A stretch of 64,000 nt of DNA, from NCBI RefSeq assembly GCF_001056295.1, contig NZ_JVMD01000020.1, positions 62,001-126,000 on the forward strand. The letters run 5' to 3'. Below, in pieces: positions 10,672 to 19,092 of the stretch (the stretch's first letter is position 1; every line of letters starts with the position of its first letter). The translations under genes were made by a program, and so were the position numbers. The stretch is from Corynebacterium halotolerans. GTDB lineage: Bacteria > Actinomycetota > Actinomycetes > Mycobacteriales > Mycobacteriaceae. The notes under the pieces were generated by a model. That model was not told the origin of the DNA and made no database searches. It worked only from the letters and a program-made list of their open reading frames with translations.

Positions 10672-11390
10672 GCGGGAACGGCACTGCGGGCGCGAAGCGC
10701 GAGATTCTCGAGCGCATCCGGGAAGCCCACGCGCGGGCCGAGGAGGGCCGCGTGGTCTCCGACGGCGCGGGTATCGAGGCCGGCACGCCCGGCGAGGCGT
10801 TCCCCGTGCCGCGCGACTACGTCCGCGGGCGCACCACGCCGGGAACCGAATTGGTGGACCTGCTGGTCGACCGGCTCGAGGACTATCGCGCGGAAGTCAT
10901 CCGCTGCTCGGCCGCCGTCGACGGCGATGACGGCATCGGCGCGGCGGTGGCGAAGGCGCTGGCGGCGCATGGCGTCGGCCGGGTCGGCATCCCCGCCGGC
11001 CTGGACGAGGCATGGCTCGGCGACTTCGGGGCGGCCGGCGGAGGCGGCGCGGTCGTCGTCGACGAGCCCGGCCTGTTCGCGCCGACCGAGCTCGACGCCC
11101 TCGACGGCGTGGTCACGTCCTCGGCGGTGACGTCGGCGGAAACCGGCACGATCTTCCTCGACGGCTCCCCCACCTGCGGCCGGCGCGCGCTGACGCTGGT
11201 TCCCGACCTGCACGTGTGCGTGGTGCCGGTGGATTCCATCGTCGACGGCGTGCCCGAGGCCATCGCCCGGCTGGAGCCGACCGCTCCGATCACCATGATC
11301 TCCGGCCCGTCGGCGACCTCCGACATCGAACTCAACCGCGTCGAGGGGGTCCACGGGCCCCGCACGCTGGTGGTGGTCATCGCGGGGTAG
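10668..11390 (+). CDS. lutC: Lactate utilisation protein LutC (LUD domain)
   Basis: A 240-residue LUD-domain protein, third gene of the lactate operon. The core ITSAETGTIFLDG-like motif appears as SAVTSAETGTIFLDG (about residues 145-159), with VCVVPVDSIVDGVPEA and the C-terminal TISGPSATSDIEL-type segment (ITMISGPSATSDIELNRVEGVHGP in part). It starts inside lutB with an ATGA overlap. The operon ends at the hairpin at 11415-11446. Confidence 0.92.
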   Translation: MSGNGTAGAKREILERIREAHARAEEGRVVSDGAGIEAGTPGEAFPVPRDYVRGRTTPGTELVDLLVDRLEDYRAEVIRCSAAVDGDDGIGAAVAKALAAHGVGRVGIPAGLDEAWLGDFGAAGGGGAVVVDEPGLFAPTELDALDGVVTSSAVTSAETGTIFLDGSPTCGRRALTLVPDLHVCVVPVDSIVDGVPEAIARLEPTAPITMISGPSATSDIELNRVEGVHGPRTLVVVIAG

Positions 11391-11414
11391 GCGGGGAGCC
11401 GGAGCCGCGCACAA

Positions 11415-11446
11415 AAAAGTCCCGCACCTGATGGCGCGGGACTTTT
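11415..11446. terminator. Bidirectional intrinsic terminator between lutC and tRNA-Arg
   Basis: Perfect 11-bp arms (11415-11425 and 11436-11446, GCGGGAC core) flank a 10-nt loop. A and T runs lie on either side, so the hairpin works in both directions. It ends the rightward lut operon and the leftward tRNA gene. Confidence 0.85.
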
Positions 11447-11451
11447 CGCGG

Positions 11452-11524
11452 TGCCCCCGATAGGAGTCGAACCTACGACCTTCGGTACCGGAAACCGGTG
11501 CTCTATCCACTGAGCTACGGAGGC
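11452..11524 (-). tRNA. tRNA-Arg (anticodon CCG)
   Basis: A 73-nt cloverleaf on the minus strand. The acceptor stem is GCCTCCG/CGGGGGC, the D arm GCTC...GAGC, the anticodon loop TTCCGGT (anticodon CCG, reading CGG), and the T arm has the GTTCGACTC core. No CCA is encoded, so it must be added enzymatically. One C-A mismatch occurs at the top of the anticodon stem in my fold. Confidence 0.95.
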
Positions 11525-11624
11525 GTGCACCCTTGCGGGCAACGTCCGATACTTTAGCACCGCCTCCCGCGCAACGGCGAAAGGGCCGGTAGGCCGCGTG
11601 GCGCGGGCTCGATCGCCGGTCGGA

Positions 11625-11876
11625 TCACGACTCCGGCAGCACCAGCCACAGGCCCAGGTACAGGATCAGCGCGAGCGGCGCGACGGTGAGGCCGAGCACC
11701 GCGAAGATGACGCGCAGCGCCGTGACGTTGAAGCCCGTGGCCTCCTCGATGCCGCCGCAGATGCCCGCGATCCACTTGTTGGAGTGGCTGCGGCGCACCG
11801 GTCGGCCCGCCATTTTGTCGATCGACCGGGAGATGGCCTCTTGGTTGAAGAGTTCGTTCTTGTCCATGTTCGCCAT
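11625..11876 (-). CDS. Small PspC-domain membrane protein
   Basis: An ~83-residue protein made almost only of a PspC domain: KWIAGICGGIEEATGFN and VTALRVIFAVLGLTVAPLALI, followed by YLGLWLVLPES. The domain has two hydrophobic segments. PspC domains occur in envelope-stress proteins, and short stand-alone copies are common in actinobacteria. Two starts are possible, ATG at 11876 (MANMDKN) or ATG at 11867 (MDKN). A GGGGG stretch lies ten bases before the second and almost touches the first, so the second may be the real one. Confidence 0.75.
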   Translation of the reverse strand: MANMDKNELFNQEAISRSIDKMAGRPVRRSHSNKWIAGICGGIEEATGFNVTALRVIFAVLGLTVAPLALILYLGLWLVLPES

Positions 11877-11958
11877 ACCCCCGTTATACGGGAACATGCG
11901 GTTCACGGCGCGCCGGTCACGGGGTGCGGGAGGGGCCGCCGCGCCGGTCCGGGCGGAG

Positions 11959-12438
11959 TCAGAGCAGCTGGGAGTCGTCGCCGTCTTCCGCGTGGCGCAT
12001 GATCGCCGTGAAGCAGCGCGACATGTGGGCGAGGTCATCGTCGGAAAGCTGCTCGAAGACCTCGGACCGGACCGTCGCAACGTAATCCGGGGCGGCTTCG
12101 GCGAAGACGTGGCGGCCGACGCCGGTCAGCGCGACGGTGTAGTCCGAATCCGGGTCGGGGCCGGGATCCTCGACGCTGATGACGCCGCGCTTCTCCATCC
12201 GCGTCGTGTGCAGCAGCGCGCGGGGGTGGTTCCACTTCAGGCGGCGGCACAGCTCGTCGACGTGCATGACGCCGTCCTCGGTTTCGCTCAGCGCGATGAG
12301 CACGGTGAAGTCGCCGAACGTCAGGCCCGTGTTCTCGCGCAGGCTCAGCTCGATGTTGCGCTCGACGCTGCGGAAGGTGGACACGAGCATCTGCCAGAAC
12401 TGCTGCTCGTCGTCGGTCAACCACTCATACTCGTTCAT
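11959..12438 (-). CDS. MarR-family transcriptional regulator (paralog 1)
   Basis: A 159-residue winged-helix MarR protein. The recognition-helix region reads ELCRRLKWNHPRALLHTTRMEKRG (about residues 62-85 in part), with one Cys at position 64. It is a clear paralog of the regulator at 12571-13059: both begin WLxDDEQ and share ELCxxLKW at the same position. The ATG at 12438 is preceded by TAGCCT and six bases, so it is probably leaderless. The ligand is unknown; MarR proteins usually act as dimeric repressors of nearby genes. Confidence 0.85.
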   Translation of the reverse strand: MNEYEWLTDDEQQFWQMLVSTFRSVERNIELSLRENTGLTFGDFTVLIALSETEDGVMHVDELCRRLKWNHPRALLHTTRMEKRGVISVEDPGPDPDSDYTVALTGVGRHVFAEAAPDYVATVRSEVFEQLSDDDLAHMSRCFTAIMRHAEDGDDSQLL

Positions 12439-12444
12439 GCGACA

Positions 12445-12450
12445 AGGCTA
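12445..12450 (-). promoter_or_regulatory. -10 element TAGCCT of leaderless MarR gene
   Basis: Minus-strand TAGCCT followed by six bases and the ATG at 12438. It fits the TANNNT spacing seen at several genes here. Confidence 0.5.
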
Positions 12451-12484
12451 ACGGGTGTACCGCGGAATGGCCCGCATTGCCGCG

Positions 12485-12556
12485 GCCGGCAGGGGTGGGG
12501 CTGGTTGGGACGGGGCCGACAGGGGTGGGGCTGGTTCGGGCGGGGCCGGCAGGGCC
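12485..12556. repeat. 30-bp tandem repeat, about 2.4 copies
   Basis: Units starting with GCCGGC or GCCGAC at 12485, 12515 and 12545 repeat the core CAGGGGTGGGGCTGGTT with a 30-base period; the third copy is partial. The array lies just upstream of the paralog-1 MarR promoter and just downstream of the paralog-2 stop. Confidence 0.85.
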
Positions 12557-12570
12557 GAACGGGAGCGCCG

Positions 12571-13059
12571 CTACCCGATCGTCTTGTCGCGGAAGTCCTC
12601 GGCCGCCGCGGAGACGTTGCGCAGGGCGGTGAGGGCTGCGGTCCGGTCGAGGCCCGGAACGGCGTCGAGCTCGTCGAACACGATGCGGCGGATCATGCGG
12701 ACGTGGTCGGGCGCGGCCCGCTGGATGACGTCGCGGCCATGGTCGGTCAGCTCGACGTCGATGCCGCGGCTATCGTTGGCGCAGCGGAGTTTGGTCACCA
12801 GGCCGCGCTTTTCCATGCGGGTGATCTGGTGCGACATGCGGCTTCGGTCCCATTTCAGCCCCTCGCACAGCTCGCGCATGCGGACGGTCTCGCCTTCGGC
12901 CTCGGAGAGCTGGACGAGCACGGAAAAGTCGGCGCTGGAGATCTCCTCGGTGGTGAGCAGGCGCGTGTCCATCGCGCGCTCGACGGCCTTCGCCGCGTTC
13001 ATCATCGCGCGCCATAGCGTCTGCTCGTCGTCATTGAGCCATGGAACATCCTGCTGCAT
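12571..13059 (-). CDS. MarR-family regulator divergent from yceI (CosR-like)
   Basis: A 162-residue MarR winged-helix protein with DNA-binding region ELCEGLKWDRSRMSHQIT (residues 63-80) and wing around TKLRCANDSRGIDVELT. Cys65 and Cys93 are the only cysteines I see. From memory, C. glutamicum CosR (Cg1324) is a thiol-based MarR repressor next to a YceI-type gene (cg1322). The arrangement here matches, so redox control is a reasonable inference, not shown by sequence. ATG 13059 is preferred because TAGCGT lies seven bases upstream; a GTG at 13068 is the alternative. Confidence 0.85.
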   Translation of the reverse strand: MQQDVPWLNDDEQTLWRAMMNAAKAVERAMDTRLLTTEEISSADFSVLVQLSEAEGETVRMRELCEGLKWDRSRMSHQITRMEKRGLVTKLRCANDSRGIDVELTDHGRDVIQRAAPDHVRMIRRIVFDELDAVPGLDRTAALTALRNVSAAAEDFRDKTIG

Positions 13060-13066
13060 GTCGATC

Positions 13067-13072
13067 ACGCTA
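13067..13072 (-). promoter_or_regulatory. -10 element TAGCGT of leaderless MarR gene
   Basis: Minus-strand TAGCGT, then seven bases, then ATG at 13059. Confidence 0.5.
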
Positions 13073-13109
13073 CCGGATTGACCACGAGTTTCACCAAAAC
13101 CCCGCAAAG

Positions 13110-13163
13110 TTGTTGACACATCACCTACAGTGCGTTACAGTTCCAATTGTTGATACAGCAACA
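13110..13163 (+). promoter_or_regulatory. yceI promoter with direct-repeat and inverted-repeat operator candidates
   Basis: A -35 TTGACA (13113-13118), a 17-base spacer and a -10-like TACAGT (13136-13141) form a good promoter. TTGTTGAYACA occurs twice, at 13110-13120 and 13147-13157, 37 bases apart. The second copy is the left part of a perfect inverted repeat, TGTTG (13148-13152) and CAACA (13159-13163). One copy covers the -35 and the other the transcript start, as expected for repressor sites, most likely of the divergent MarR protein. Confidence 0.6.
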
Positions 13164-13216
13164 TGCCGCCCGGTCCGGACTTCGGCCCGGGACACGAAAA
13201 CCCGAAAGGATCTCCC

Positions 13217-13759
13217 ATGGCTCTCTCCCCCAACCTCGCCGGCACCTGGAACATCGACCCCGCGCATTCCCAGATCGGCTTCATGGTCCGCCACGCGATG
13301 GTGACCAAGACGCGCGGCCAGTTCACCGATTACACCGGTTCCTTCACCATCGACCCGGACAACGGCGCCAACAATGCGGCGAACGTGACCATCAAGGCCG
13401 CGTCGATCGACACCGGCAACGAGGACCGCGACAACCACGTCCGCGCCGGCGACTTCTTCGAGGTCGAGACGTACCCGGAGATCACCTTCGTGGCCACCGG
13501 CGCCAAGGTGACCTCGGAGAACGAGGGCGTCCTGACCGGCGATCTGACCATCAAGGGCGTGACCAAGTCCATCGATCTCGACGTCGAGTTCGAGGGCACC
13601 AACGTCGACGCCTTCGACGTCGAGCGCATCGGCCTGACCGCTTCCGGCTCCATCAACCGCAAGGACTTCGGCGTGGACTGGCAGGCCCCGCTGAACTCCG
13701 GCGTCATGGTGTCGGACAAGGTCGTCCTGGAGATCGAGGTCTCCGGCACCAAGGCCTAG
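13217..13759 (+). CDS. YceI-family lipocalin-like protein
   Basis: A 180-residue YceI-like protein. The N-terminal signature GTWNIDPAHSQIGFMVRH (residues 8-25) and the C-terminal VERIGLTASGSINRKDFGVDW are diagnostic of the fold, a beta-barrel binding isoprenoid or other long lipophilic ligands. No signal peptide is seen, so it is probably cytoplasmic. The start is ATG 13217 with GAAAGGA six bases upstream; an upstream ATG at 13163 lacks a ribosome-binding site. Control by the divergent MarR protein is likely. Confidence 0.9.
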   Translation: MALSPNLAGTWNIDPAHSQIGFMVRHAMVTKTRGQFTDYTGSFTIDPDNGANNAANVTIKAASIDTGNEDRDNHVRAGDFFEVETYPEITFVATGAKVTSENEGVLTGDLTIKGVTKSIDLDVEFEGTNVDAFDVERIGLTASGSINRKDFGVDWQAPLNSGVMVSDKVVLEIEVSGTKA

Positions 13760-14046
13760 TCCGGCATCGCGCCCGGCGGTCCCGACCTCCTGGGACGCAA
13801 TCGCTGACCCACCCAAATTCGGGCTCGGCCCTCGCGACCTCCCGGGACGCAACGGCGAACCCACCCCGAATGCGCCAACCCACCCGTTCCAGCGGGTGGG
13901 TTGGCGCATTCGGGGTGGGTTAAGGAGCCGCATTCGGGGTGGGTTGACGAGCCGGGCCTGCTTTGCGACGCGCGGCGTCTCCACCATCTCGGCGGCGGCG
14001 CCGCGTTTCGCCGTTCGGGGGAAGAACGGGAGCACCTGCCCTCCCG
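13760..14046. repeat. Intergenic repeat cluster with a 29-bp perfect hairpin
   Basis: No gene. Arms 13858-13886 and 13893-13921 are perfectly complementary (29 bp) around a 6-nt loop. The element CATTCGGGGTGGGTT occurs in the right arm and again at 13931-13945. A ~40-base degenerate direct repeat (GACCTCCYGGGACGCAA, then ACCCACCC) lies at about 13783 and 13835. A GCTTTGCGACG copy follows at 13960. The hairpin sits between convergent genes, but its arms are far longer than a terminator needs. Confidence 0.85.
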
Positions 14047-16782
14047 CTACCGCCGCAGGAGGTCGTCCATGTCCAGGCGATGGCTTTCGGCGATGCGCGA
14101 GAATCGCTCGGGGTAGCAGGTGAGCACGAGGATCTGGCTGTCCTCGCCGGCGCGGGCGAAGGCGTTGTTCATCTTCCTCAGACGATCGGGGTCCGAGTAG
14201 CCCAGCGCGTCGTCGATGATCACCGGCGCTCCGCCCTCGCCGTCCATGACTCCGGCGACGGCCAGGCGCAGCAGCACGTCGATCTGTTCCTGGGCGCCGC
14301 CGGACAACGCGTCGAACTCGAAGGTGCCCGAGGCATTCGAACGGGACTTCACCGCCATGCCCTCGTCCAGCTCGAACGTGGTGCTGTGGCCGAAGACCGC
14401 GCCGCCGTACTGCGCGAGCTTCTGCAGCAGCGGCTCGCCGATGGTCCGGCGGGTTTCCCTGCGCGCTTCCTCGAGGGTTTCGTAGAGGAGCTTCGCCGCC
14501 GCCGCCCGGCGGGTGATGGATTCCAGCTCGCGGCGGAGGCGGGTGCGCTCGGCTTCGGCGTCGGCCAGTTCCTCGTTGACGCCGGTGACCGACTTCAGCT
14601 CGCCGGCGATCGCGCCGCGGCGGATGCGCAGGCGGATCTGTTCGTCGCGCAGCCCCGCGAGGTGCGCTTCCGCGCCGGCGAGCGATTCGTCGGCGTCCTC
14701 GGCTCCCCGCTCGACCAGGATCCGCGCGGCACTGTCGGCGGCGGCGCGGGCACCGTCGAAGGTGGACTGCGCGCCGTCGAGGCGCTCCGCCAGGGCGTCG
14801 TCGGTTTCGCGGGAACGGGCCTCCGTCAGGGCGTCGACGGCGCGGCGCACGTCCTCCACGCGAGCATGCTCGTCGGCCTGCTTGGCGTGCAGCTCGTGGC
14901 GGGCCGGGCGGGCGCTCATCGACTGGGCGGCCTGCATCGCCGCCTCGTATTCGCCGGCGGTGGTTCGTTCGCGCTCCTTGGCTTCGTCGAGAACCCGCTG
15001 CGCTTCCGCCTCGTCGGCCGGCATGGCGACGTCCCCGATGCCGGCGGCGGCCGCGGCGTCGGCCTCGACGTCGTCACCGGCGCCGTCGGCACCACCACCG
15101 CCATTGCCCGACCACCCGGCGATCATGTCCGCGCGGACGGCCGGGTACGCCTCGACTTCGGCGTCGAGCGCATCACGGGCGTCGCGCATTTCGCCGAGAT
15201 CCCGATTGCTCAGCTCGGCATCGAGTCGGGCGCGGGCGACCTCCAACTCGGATTCGACCACCGAGCGGGCCTTCGCCTTCTCCTCCGCCCTGCGCACGGA
15301 ACTGACGCCCAGCTCCGACAGGATCTCGTCCAGCTTCTCCTTCGCCAGCGACTCCCGTCCGGCGTACTCGCCGGCGCCGTCGCCGGGGGTGACGGTGACG
15401 GTCACGTCGCCGACGCGCACGCTCGTCGGAGCGGTCACGGCCCTCGTCTCCGGCGACTCCCCCACCTCGACGTCCTCGCCGTTGATGGACACCGTCGTCG
15501 CGGCGGCCGCGCCGACGGTCAGCTCCGACGACGACGCCTCCAGCACCGTCGTCGCCGTCCGCCACTCGCTTTCGGCGTCGTAGGCGCGCTTGGCATCCTC
15601 GGCGGTGATGCGGTGCTCTGCGAGCTTGCGGCGCTTCTCGCGCACGACCTCATCGAGTTCCCGCACCCGCTCGAGGACGTCCTCGAGTTCCGCGAACCTG
15701 CGGACGTTCGCGCAGTGGTTCAGGTCATCGCCCGCCAACTGCATCAGACGTCGGGCGGCGTCGCGGCGGGCGCGCGTGCGCACCACCGTCGCCTCGACCT
15801 CCTCGACCTCCCGAGACTCCGCCTCGGCGGCCTCGCGCAACGGCTTGAGCTCCTCGATGACCCGCTCCAGCGCGGCCTGCGCCTGCTTTTCCTGGGCCAT
15901 CAGCTCGTCGCGGCTCTCGCGGGCCTGCCGCGCGGTCTTCAACTCGACCGTCGCCAACCGCACGGCATCGTCCGCCCGCGACTTCGCGTGGCGGAACTCG
16001 GCGAGCTCCTCCACCGTCTTGCGCCACTTGGCCACCTCCGCCTCGGCCTCCGGCAAAGAAGATTCCAGCGTGGCCCGGCGGCGATCGTTCTTCTTCGCCT
16101 CGTCCACGAGGTCGCGGACCTGCGCCACCCGCTCCGACGCCGCCGCCCACCGCTCGTCCGCGGCCTCGACGGCCTCCCGGGCCTCCTTCAGCGACGCCTT
16201 CTCGCGCCCCTGCGCGGTGTAGTACAGCGCCCGCTCCGCCAGCGCCGCTTCGACGATCGACTTCTGATCCTCCGTTTCCGCCGTACCGCCGGAAGCCTCC
16301 TGCAATGCGGCCGTGACCTGCGCGTACGCGCCCATCTGCAGCGCCTTCTGCTCCCCGCCCTGGCGCGCCACGAATGCGTTCCACAGGTCGCGGGTTCCTT
16401 CCCCGCGCGTCAGTTCGTCGAGCCACTGCTGGGCCGCTTCGCCGGTCAGCTGCCTGCGCTCCGGCTCGGTCACGGTCACTTCGGTGACGGTGGCGGCGCG
16501 CTGCCCGGCAAACACCTTGCGCAGGGTGAAGCGCGTCCCGCCGAGCGTCATGTCCAGCGTGATGTCCGGGTATGCATCGCGGTTGTTGGGCCGCAGCGCC
16601 TTCGTCTCCTTGCGCTCGGCCTTCGCCGGCCAGGTCAACGCGACGTGGATGGCCTCGGCGATGGTCGACTTGCCCATCTCGTTGTCGCCGGCGATGACGA
16701 TGACGCCCCGGTCCGGCAGCTCGTCGACGACCAAATGGCCGATGCCGCGGACGTTCTTCAGCTCGATCGAGTGCAGTTTCAT
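14047..16782 (-). CDS. SbcC/Rad50-like AAA ATPase
   Basis: A 911-residue SMC-like protein. The N-terminal half of the ATPase has IELKNVRGIG and Walker A AGDNEMGKST (about residues 31-40). The middle is a long Glu/Ala/Arg-rich coiled coil. The C-terminus has LSGGAQEQIDVLLRLAVA (signature) and VIIDDALGYSDPDR (Walker B). It should partner the metallo-phosphoesterase just upstream in an SbcCD/Mre11-Rad50-like nuclease that trims hairpins and broken ends. I see no clear CxxC zinc hook, so it may belong to the shorter AAA_23 group, not classical SbcC. The start lies 11 bases after the partner's stop. Confidence 0.8.
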   Translation of the reverse strand: MKLHSIELKNVRGIGHLVVDELPDRGVIVIAGDNEMGKSTIAEAIHVALTWPAKAERKETKALRPNNRDAYPDITLDMTLGGTRFTLRKVFAGQRAATVTEVTVTEPERRQLTGEAAQQWLDELTRGEGTRDLWNAFVARQGGEQKALQMGAYAQVTAALQEASGGTAETEDQKSIVEAALAERALYYTAQGREKASLKEAREAVEAADERWAAASERVAQVRDLVDEAKKNDRRRATLESSLPEAEAEVAKWRKTVEELAEFRHAKSRADDAVRLATVELKTARQARESRDELMAQEKQAQAALERVIEELKPLREAAEAESREVEEVEATVVRTRARRDAARRLMQLAGDDLNHCANVRRFAELEDVLERVRELDEVVREKRRKLAEHRITAEDAKRAYDAESEWRTATTVLEASSSELTVGAAAATTVSINGEDVEVGESPETRAVTAPTSVRVGDVTVTVTPGDGAGEYAGRESLAKEKLDEILSELGVSSVRRAEEKAKARSVVESELEVARARLDAELSNRDLGEMRDARDALDAEVEAYPAVRADMIAGWSGNGGGGADGAGDDVEADAAAAAGIGDVAMPADEAEAQRVLDEAKERERTTAGEYEAAMQAAQSMSARPARHELHAKQADEHARVEDVRRAVDALTEARSRETDDALAERLDGAQSTFDGARAAADSAARILVERGAEDADESLAGAEAHLAGLRDEQIRLRIRRGAIAGELKSVTGVNEELADAEAERTRLRRELESITRRAAAAKLLYETLEEARRETRRTIGEPLLQKLAQYGGAVFGHSTTFELDEGMAVKSRSNASGTFEFDALSGGAQEQIDVLLRLAVAGVMDGEGGAPVIIDDALGYSDPDRLRKMNNAFARAGEDSQILVLTCYPERFSRIAESHRLDMDDLLRR

Positions 16783-16793
16783 GGCGTGCTCCC

Positions 16794-17984
16794 CTACTTC
16801 CCGGTCCCGGCCAGGCGCGCGAGCAGCGCCAGCGCATCCGCCGCGGTGCGGCGGTCGTCTTCCGCCAGCGTCAGATCAGCGGTCCGCGCCTTCAGCCGCT
16901 CTGCGGCGTCGAGCGGGAAACCGTTGACGCCCAGCGAATCGATGTCGCCGTCCTCCGGCACCACGGTGACCTCCGAACCGCTGCCCCGCCTGTACAGCGC
17001 CGCGAACGACGGCTCGATTTCGCGCAGGCCCCGCTTCAGTTCCGCATCGGCGATGAGGTTGAGCGTCCCGCGCAGCGAGTACTTGACGCAGGTCCGCGAC
17101 TTGTCGCTGAGCATCCGCAGCTCGTCGAGCCACGCCCGCGCGTCGCCCGCGTCGGCGAAATCGCGTTCCATCGCCCGGAAATCCCATTGGCCCACGCGCA
17201 CGGTTTCCACGTGCGGGGCGCGATCCGGCCACGCGTCGACGACGAGCACGTTGCCCGAGTCGCGCTCCTTGTCGTCGTAATCGGTGGTCTCCGGCGATCC
17301 CGAGAACCACACCCGTCCCTCGCCATCGAGCCGCTGCGTCGAATGCGAATCGCCGACCGCGACGTAATGCACCGCCCGCTTCTCCACCGCCGCGGCCACG
17401 GCATCCAGCGACAGCGTCGCCCCGACTTCCGCGCCGAAGCCCGCGACCTGGCCGTGGGCGACGGCGATGCGCACGCCGCCGGTCGGCTCGAGCTCCTCCA
17501 GCGCCTCGGCCAACACATCGACGTCCGGCGCGCGGGTGGTCAGCGGGGCGCCGACGATCTCGACGCCGGGTCGGACCTCGACCGGGGAGGAATCCCGCAG
17601 CACGTGGACGCCCTTCTCCTCCCCCTCGGCGAACACCCGGCGATGGTAGATCGACGTCGCATCCAGCGCGTCGTGGTTGCCAGGCAGCAGGTACACCGGC
17701 ACCGGCAGCTCGCGGATCACGTCGAGCGACCGCTGGAAATCGCGGTCGGGCAACGTGTTCGACTCGAAGACGTCGCCGGCGACGACGATGAACTCCGCCC
17801 CGCGCTCCTGCGCCAGCCGGCCGAGCCCGCGCACCGCCTCCAGACGGTCGGCCGAGTACCTGGCCTGGGCCTCGCCGTCGCCCTCCTTGAGGAACCACCG
17901 CGTCATGCCCAGCTGCCAGTCCGACGTGTGCAGGAACCGCACCGCCGAATCGTCCCCAGCCCGCGAATCCCGCTGCTCATCCAT
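16794..17984 (-). CDS. SbcD/Mre11-like metallophosphoesterase (DNA repair exonuclease)
   Basis: A 396-residue calcineurin-like nuclease subunit. Metal-binding motifs are in order: HTSDWQLG (residues 18-25), VAGDVFES, LPGNHDALD and further His residues around AVAHGQVAGFG and AVGDSHS. It should cut DNA with the ATPase encoded directly downstream. Translation could begin at ATG 17984 or at the GTG about 13 codons in, just before RFLHTSDW, where many SbcD proteins start. Confidence 0.85.
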   Translation of the reverse strand: MDEQRDSRAGDDSAVRFLHTSDWQLGMTRWFLKEGDGEAQARYSADRLEAVRGLGRLAQERGAEFIVVAGDVFESNTLPDRDFQRSLDVIRELPVPVYLLPGNHDALDATSIYHRRVFAEGEEKGVHVLRDSSPVEVRPGVEIVGAPLTTRAPDVDVLAEALEELEPTGGVRIAVAHGQVAGFGAEVGATLSLDAVAAAVEKRAVHYVAVGDSHSTQRLDGEGRVWFSGSPETTDYDDKERDSGNVLVVDAWPDRAPHVETVRVGQWDFRAMERDFADAGDARAWLDELRMLSDKSRTCVKYSLRGTLNLIADAELKRGLREIEPSFAALYRRGSGSEVTVVPEDGDIDSLGVNGFPLDAAERLKARTADLTLAEDDRRTAADALALLARLAGTGK

Positions 17985-18075
17985 GTCCCGAGTCTTATCA
18001 GAGCCCCCGGATCACCGCCCGGCGAAACACCCCCGGGTCGCACCCCTGTTCGAAGCGCTGATCGTTCCTCATTTC

Positions 18076-19092
18076 TCACTCCTCGTCGTCGAAGGACGCC
18101 GCCACGACGCCATCGTCGTCCTCGCCGCGCGGCCGCCCGGCCCCGGCGGCGAAGTCCCCGTCGTCGAACGACGGCGGCGACGTCAAATGATCCCAGCAGT
18201 CCTCCAGATCGGACACCGCCCGCAGCGTCTCCACGGACAGCACCGTCGTCGACCGCAGCGCCGCGTGCAGCAGCGTCGGATCGGTGTCGCGCAGCACGAC
18301 CATCGGCGCCGGCGCCGGCACCTCGATCGACGGCAGGTCCGCTCCCCAGAAGTCCTCCCGAACCAGCTCGAGAACGGGATCCTCCGTCCGCGGCCCCGTC
18401 GTCCGGCGCACCGGTCTGCGGGGTTTGCCGTCGGCGCCCCGCCCGGCCGACTTCGCCGCCGCCTCCGCCATCAGCCCCGCCAGCCGGTGCTTGGCCTCGT
18501 GCACGCCGACGCCGCGCAGCTCCAGCGCGTTCATCGGTTCCGCGTCGATGGCCCGCGCCGCCGCGGCCGCCACCGCCACCGCATGCTTGCAGGCCGGCGC
18601 CGGGTCGGGGCACGAGCACCGGCACACGGGGGTCTCGTCGGCGGCGAGCAGCAAGTTCCCCAGCGGCACCTCAGGCAGCGTCCCGCGCGCCAGCTCATCC
18701 GCCGCGCCGTTCGTCGCCGCGAGCCACCGCAGCACCCCGTCGGCGGCGCCGGCGTCGCGGTACGGAAGCTTGATCACCACGGTGAACGGCTCGATCTGGC
18801 TGCCCTTGACCTCGCCGACGACCTGCCCGTCGACCATCCGGAAGCCCAGCACGTGGCCGTCGCGGAAGTACGCCTCGCCCCGCTCGCGCCGCCCGCCGTC
18901 GGCGACGCCGGCGACTGCGTCGTAGAGCCTGCGCGCCACATCCGTGCGCGGCCGCGCCGATCCCGAATCGGCTTTGCGACGCCCCGGCCCCTTCTTCCCC
19001 CGCCGTGCGCCCCGGGTTCCGCCGCCGGCGCCGCGCGCGCCGAAATCGGCGTAGATGACGTTGTCGCCCCAGGTCACATCACCGTCGGCCAT
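18076..19092 (-). CDS. SWIM zinc-finger protein
   Basis: A 338-residue protein with a SWIM motif (CxCxnCxH): C157-R-C159 ... C168-K-H170 in CRCSCPDPAPACKH. SWIM domains bind zinc and nucleic acid or protein. Before it are a basic N-terminus (RRGKKGPGRRKA) and the segment AYFRDGHVLGFRMVDGQVVGEVKGS, typical of SWIM partners of SNF2 helicases. It overlaps the upstream SNF2 gene by 14 bases, so the two are co-expressed. The C-terminal third is of unknown fold. Confidence 0.85.
   Translation of the reverse strand: MADGDVTWGDNVIYADFGARGAGGGTRGARRGKKGPGRRKADSGSARPRTDVARRLYDAVAGVADGGRRERGEAYFRDGHVLGFRMVDGQVVGEVKGSQIEPFTVVIKLPYRDAGAADGVLRWLAATNGAADELARGTLPEVPLGNLLLAADETPVCRCSCPDPAPACKHAVAVAAAAARAIDAEPMNALELRGVGVHEAKHRLAGLMAEAAAKSAGRGADGKPRRPVRRTTGPRTEDPVLELVREDFWGADLPSIEVPAPAPMVVLRDTDPTLLHAALRSTTVLSVETLRAVSDLEDCWDHLTSPPSFDDGDFAAGAGRPRGEDDDGVVAASFDDEE

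Noticed and set aside
11452..11524. Genomic island attached to the tRNA-Arg gene
   Set aside because: No integrase or repeated tRNA 3' end was found near it, and the flanking genes have normal GC.
13112..13164. A ParB parS site or replication origin near the TTGTTGATACAGCAACAT palindrome
   Set aside because: It does not match the parS consensus, and no parAB/dnaA genes are nearby; it fits a MarR operator better.
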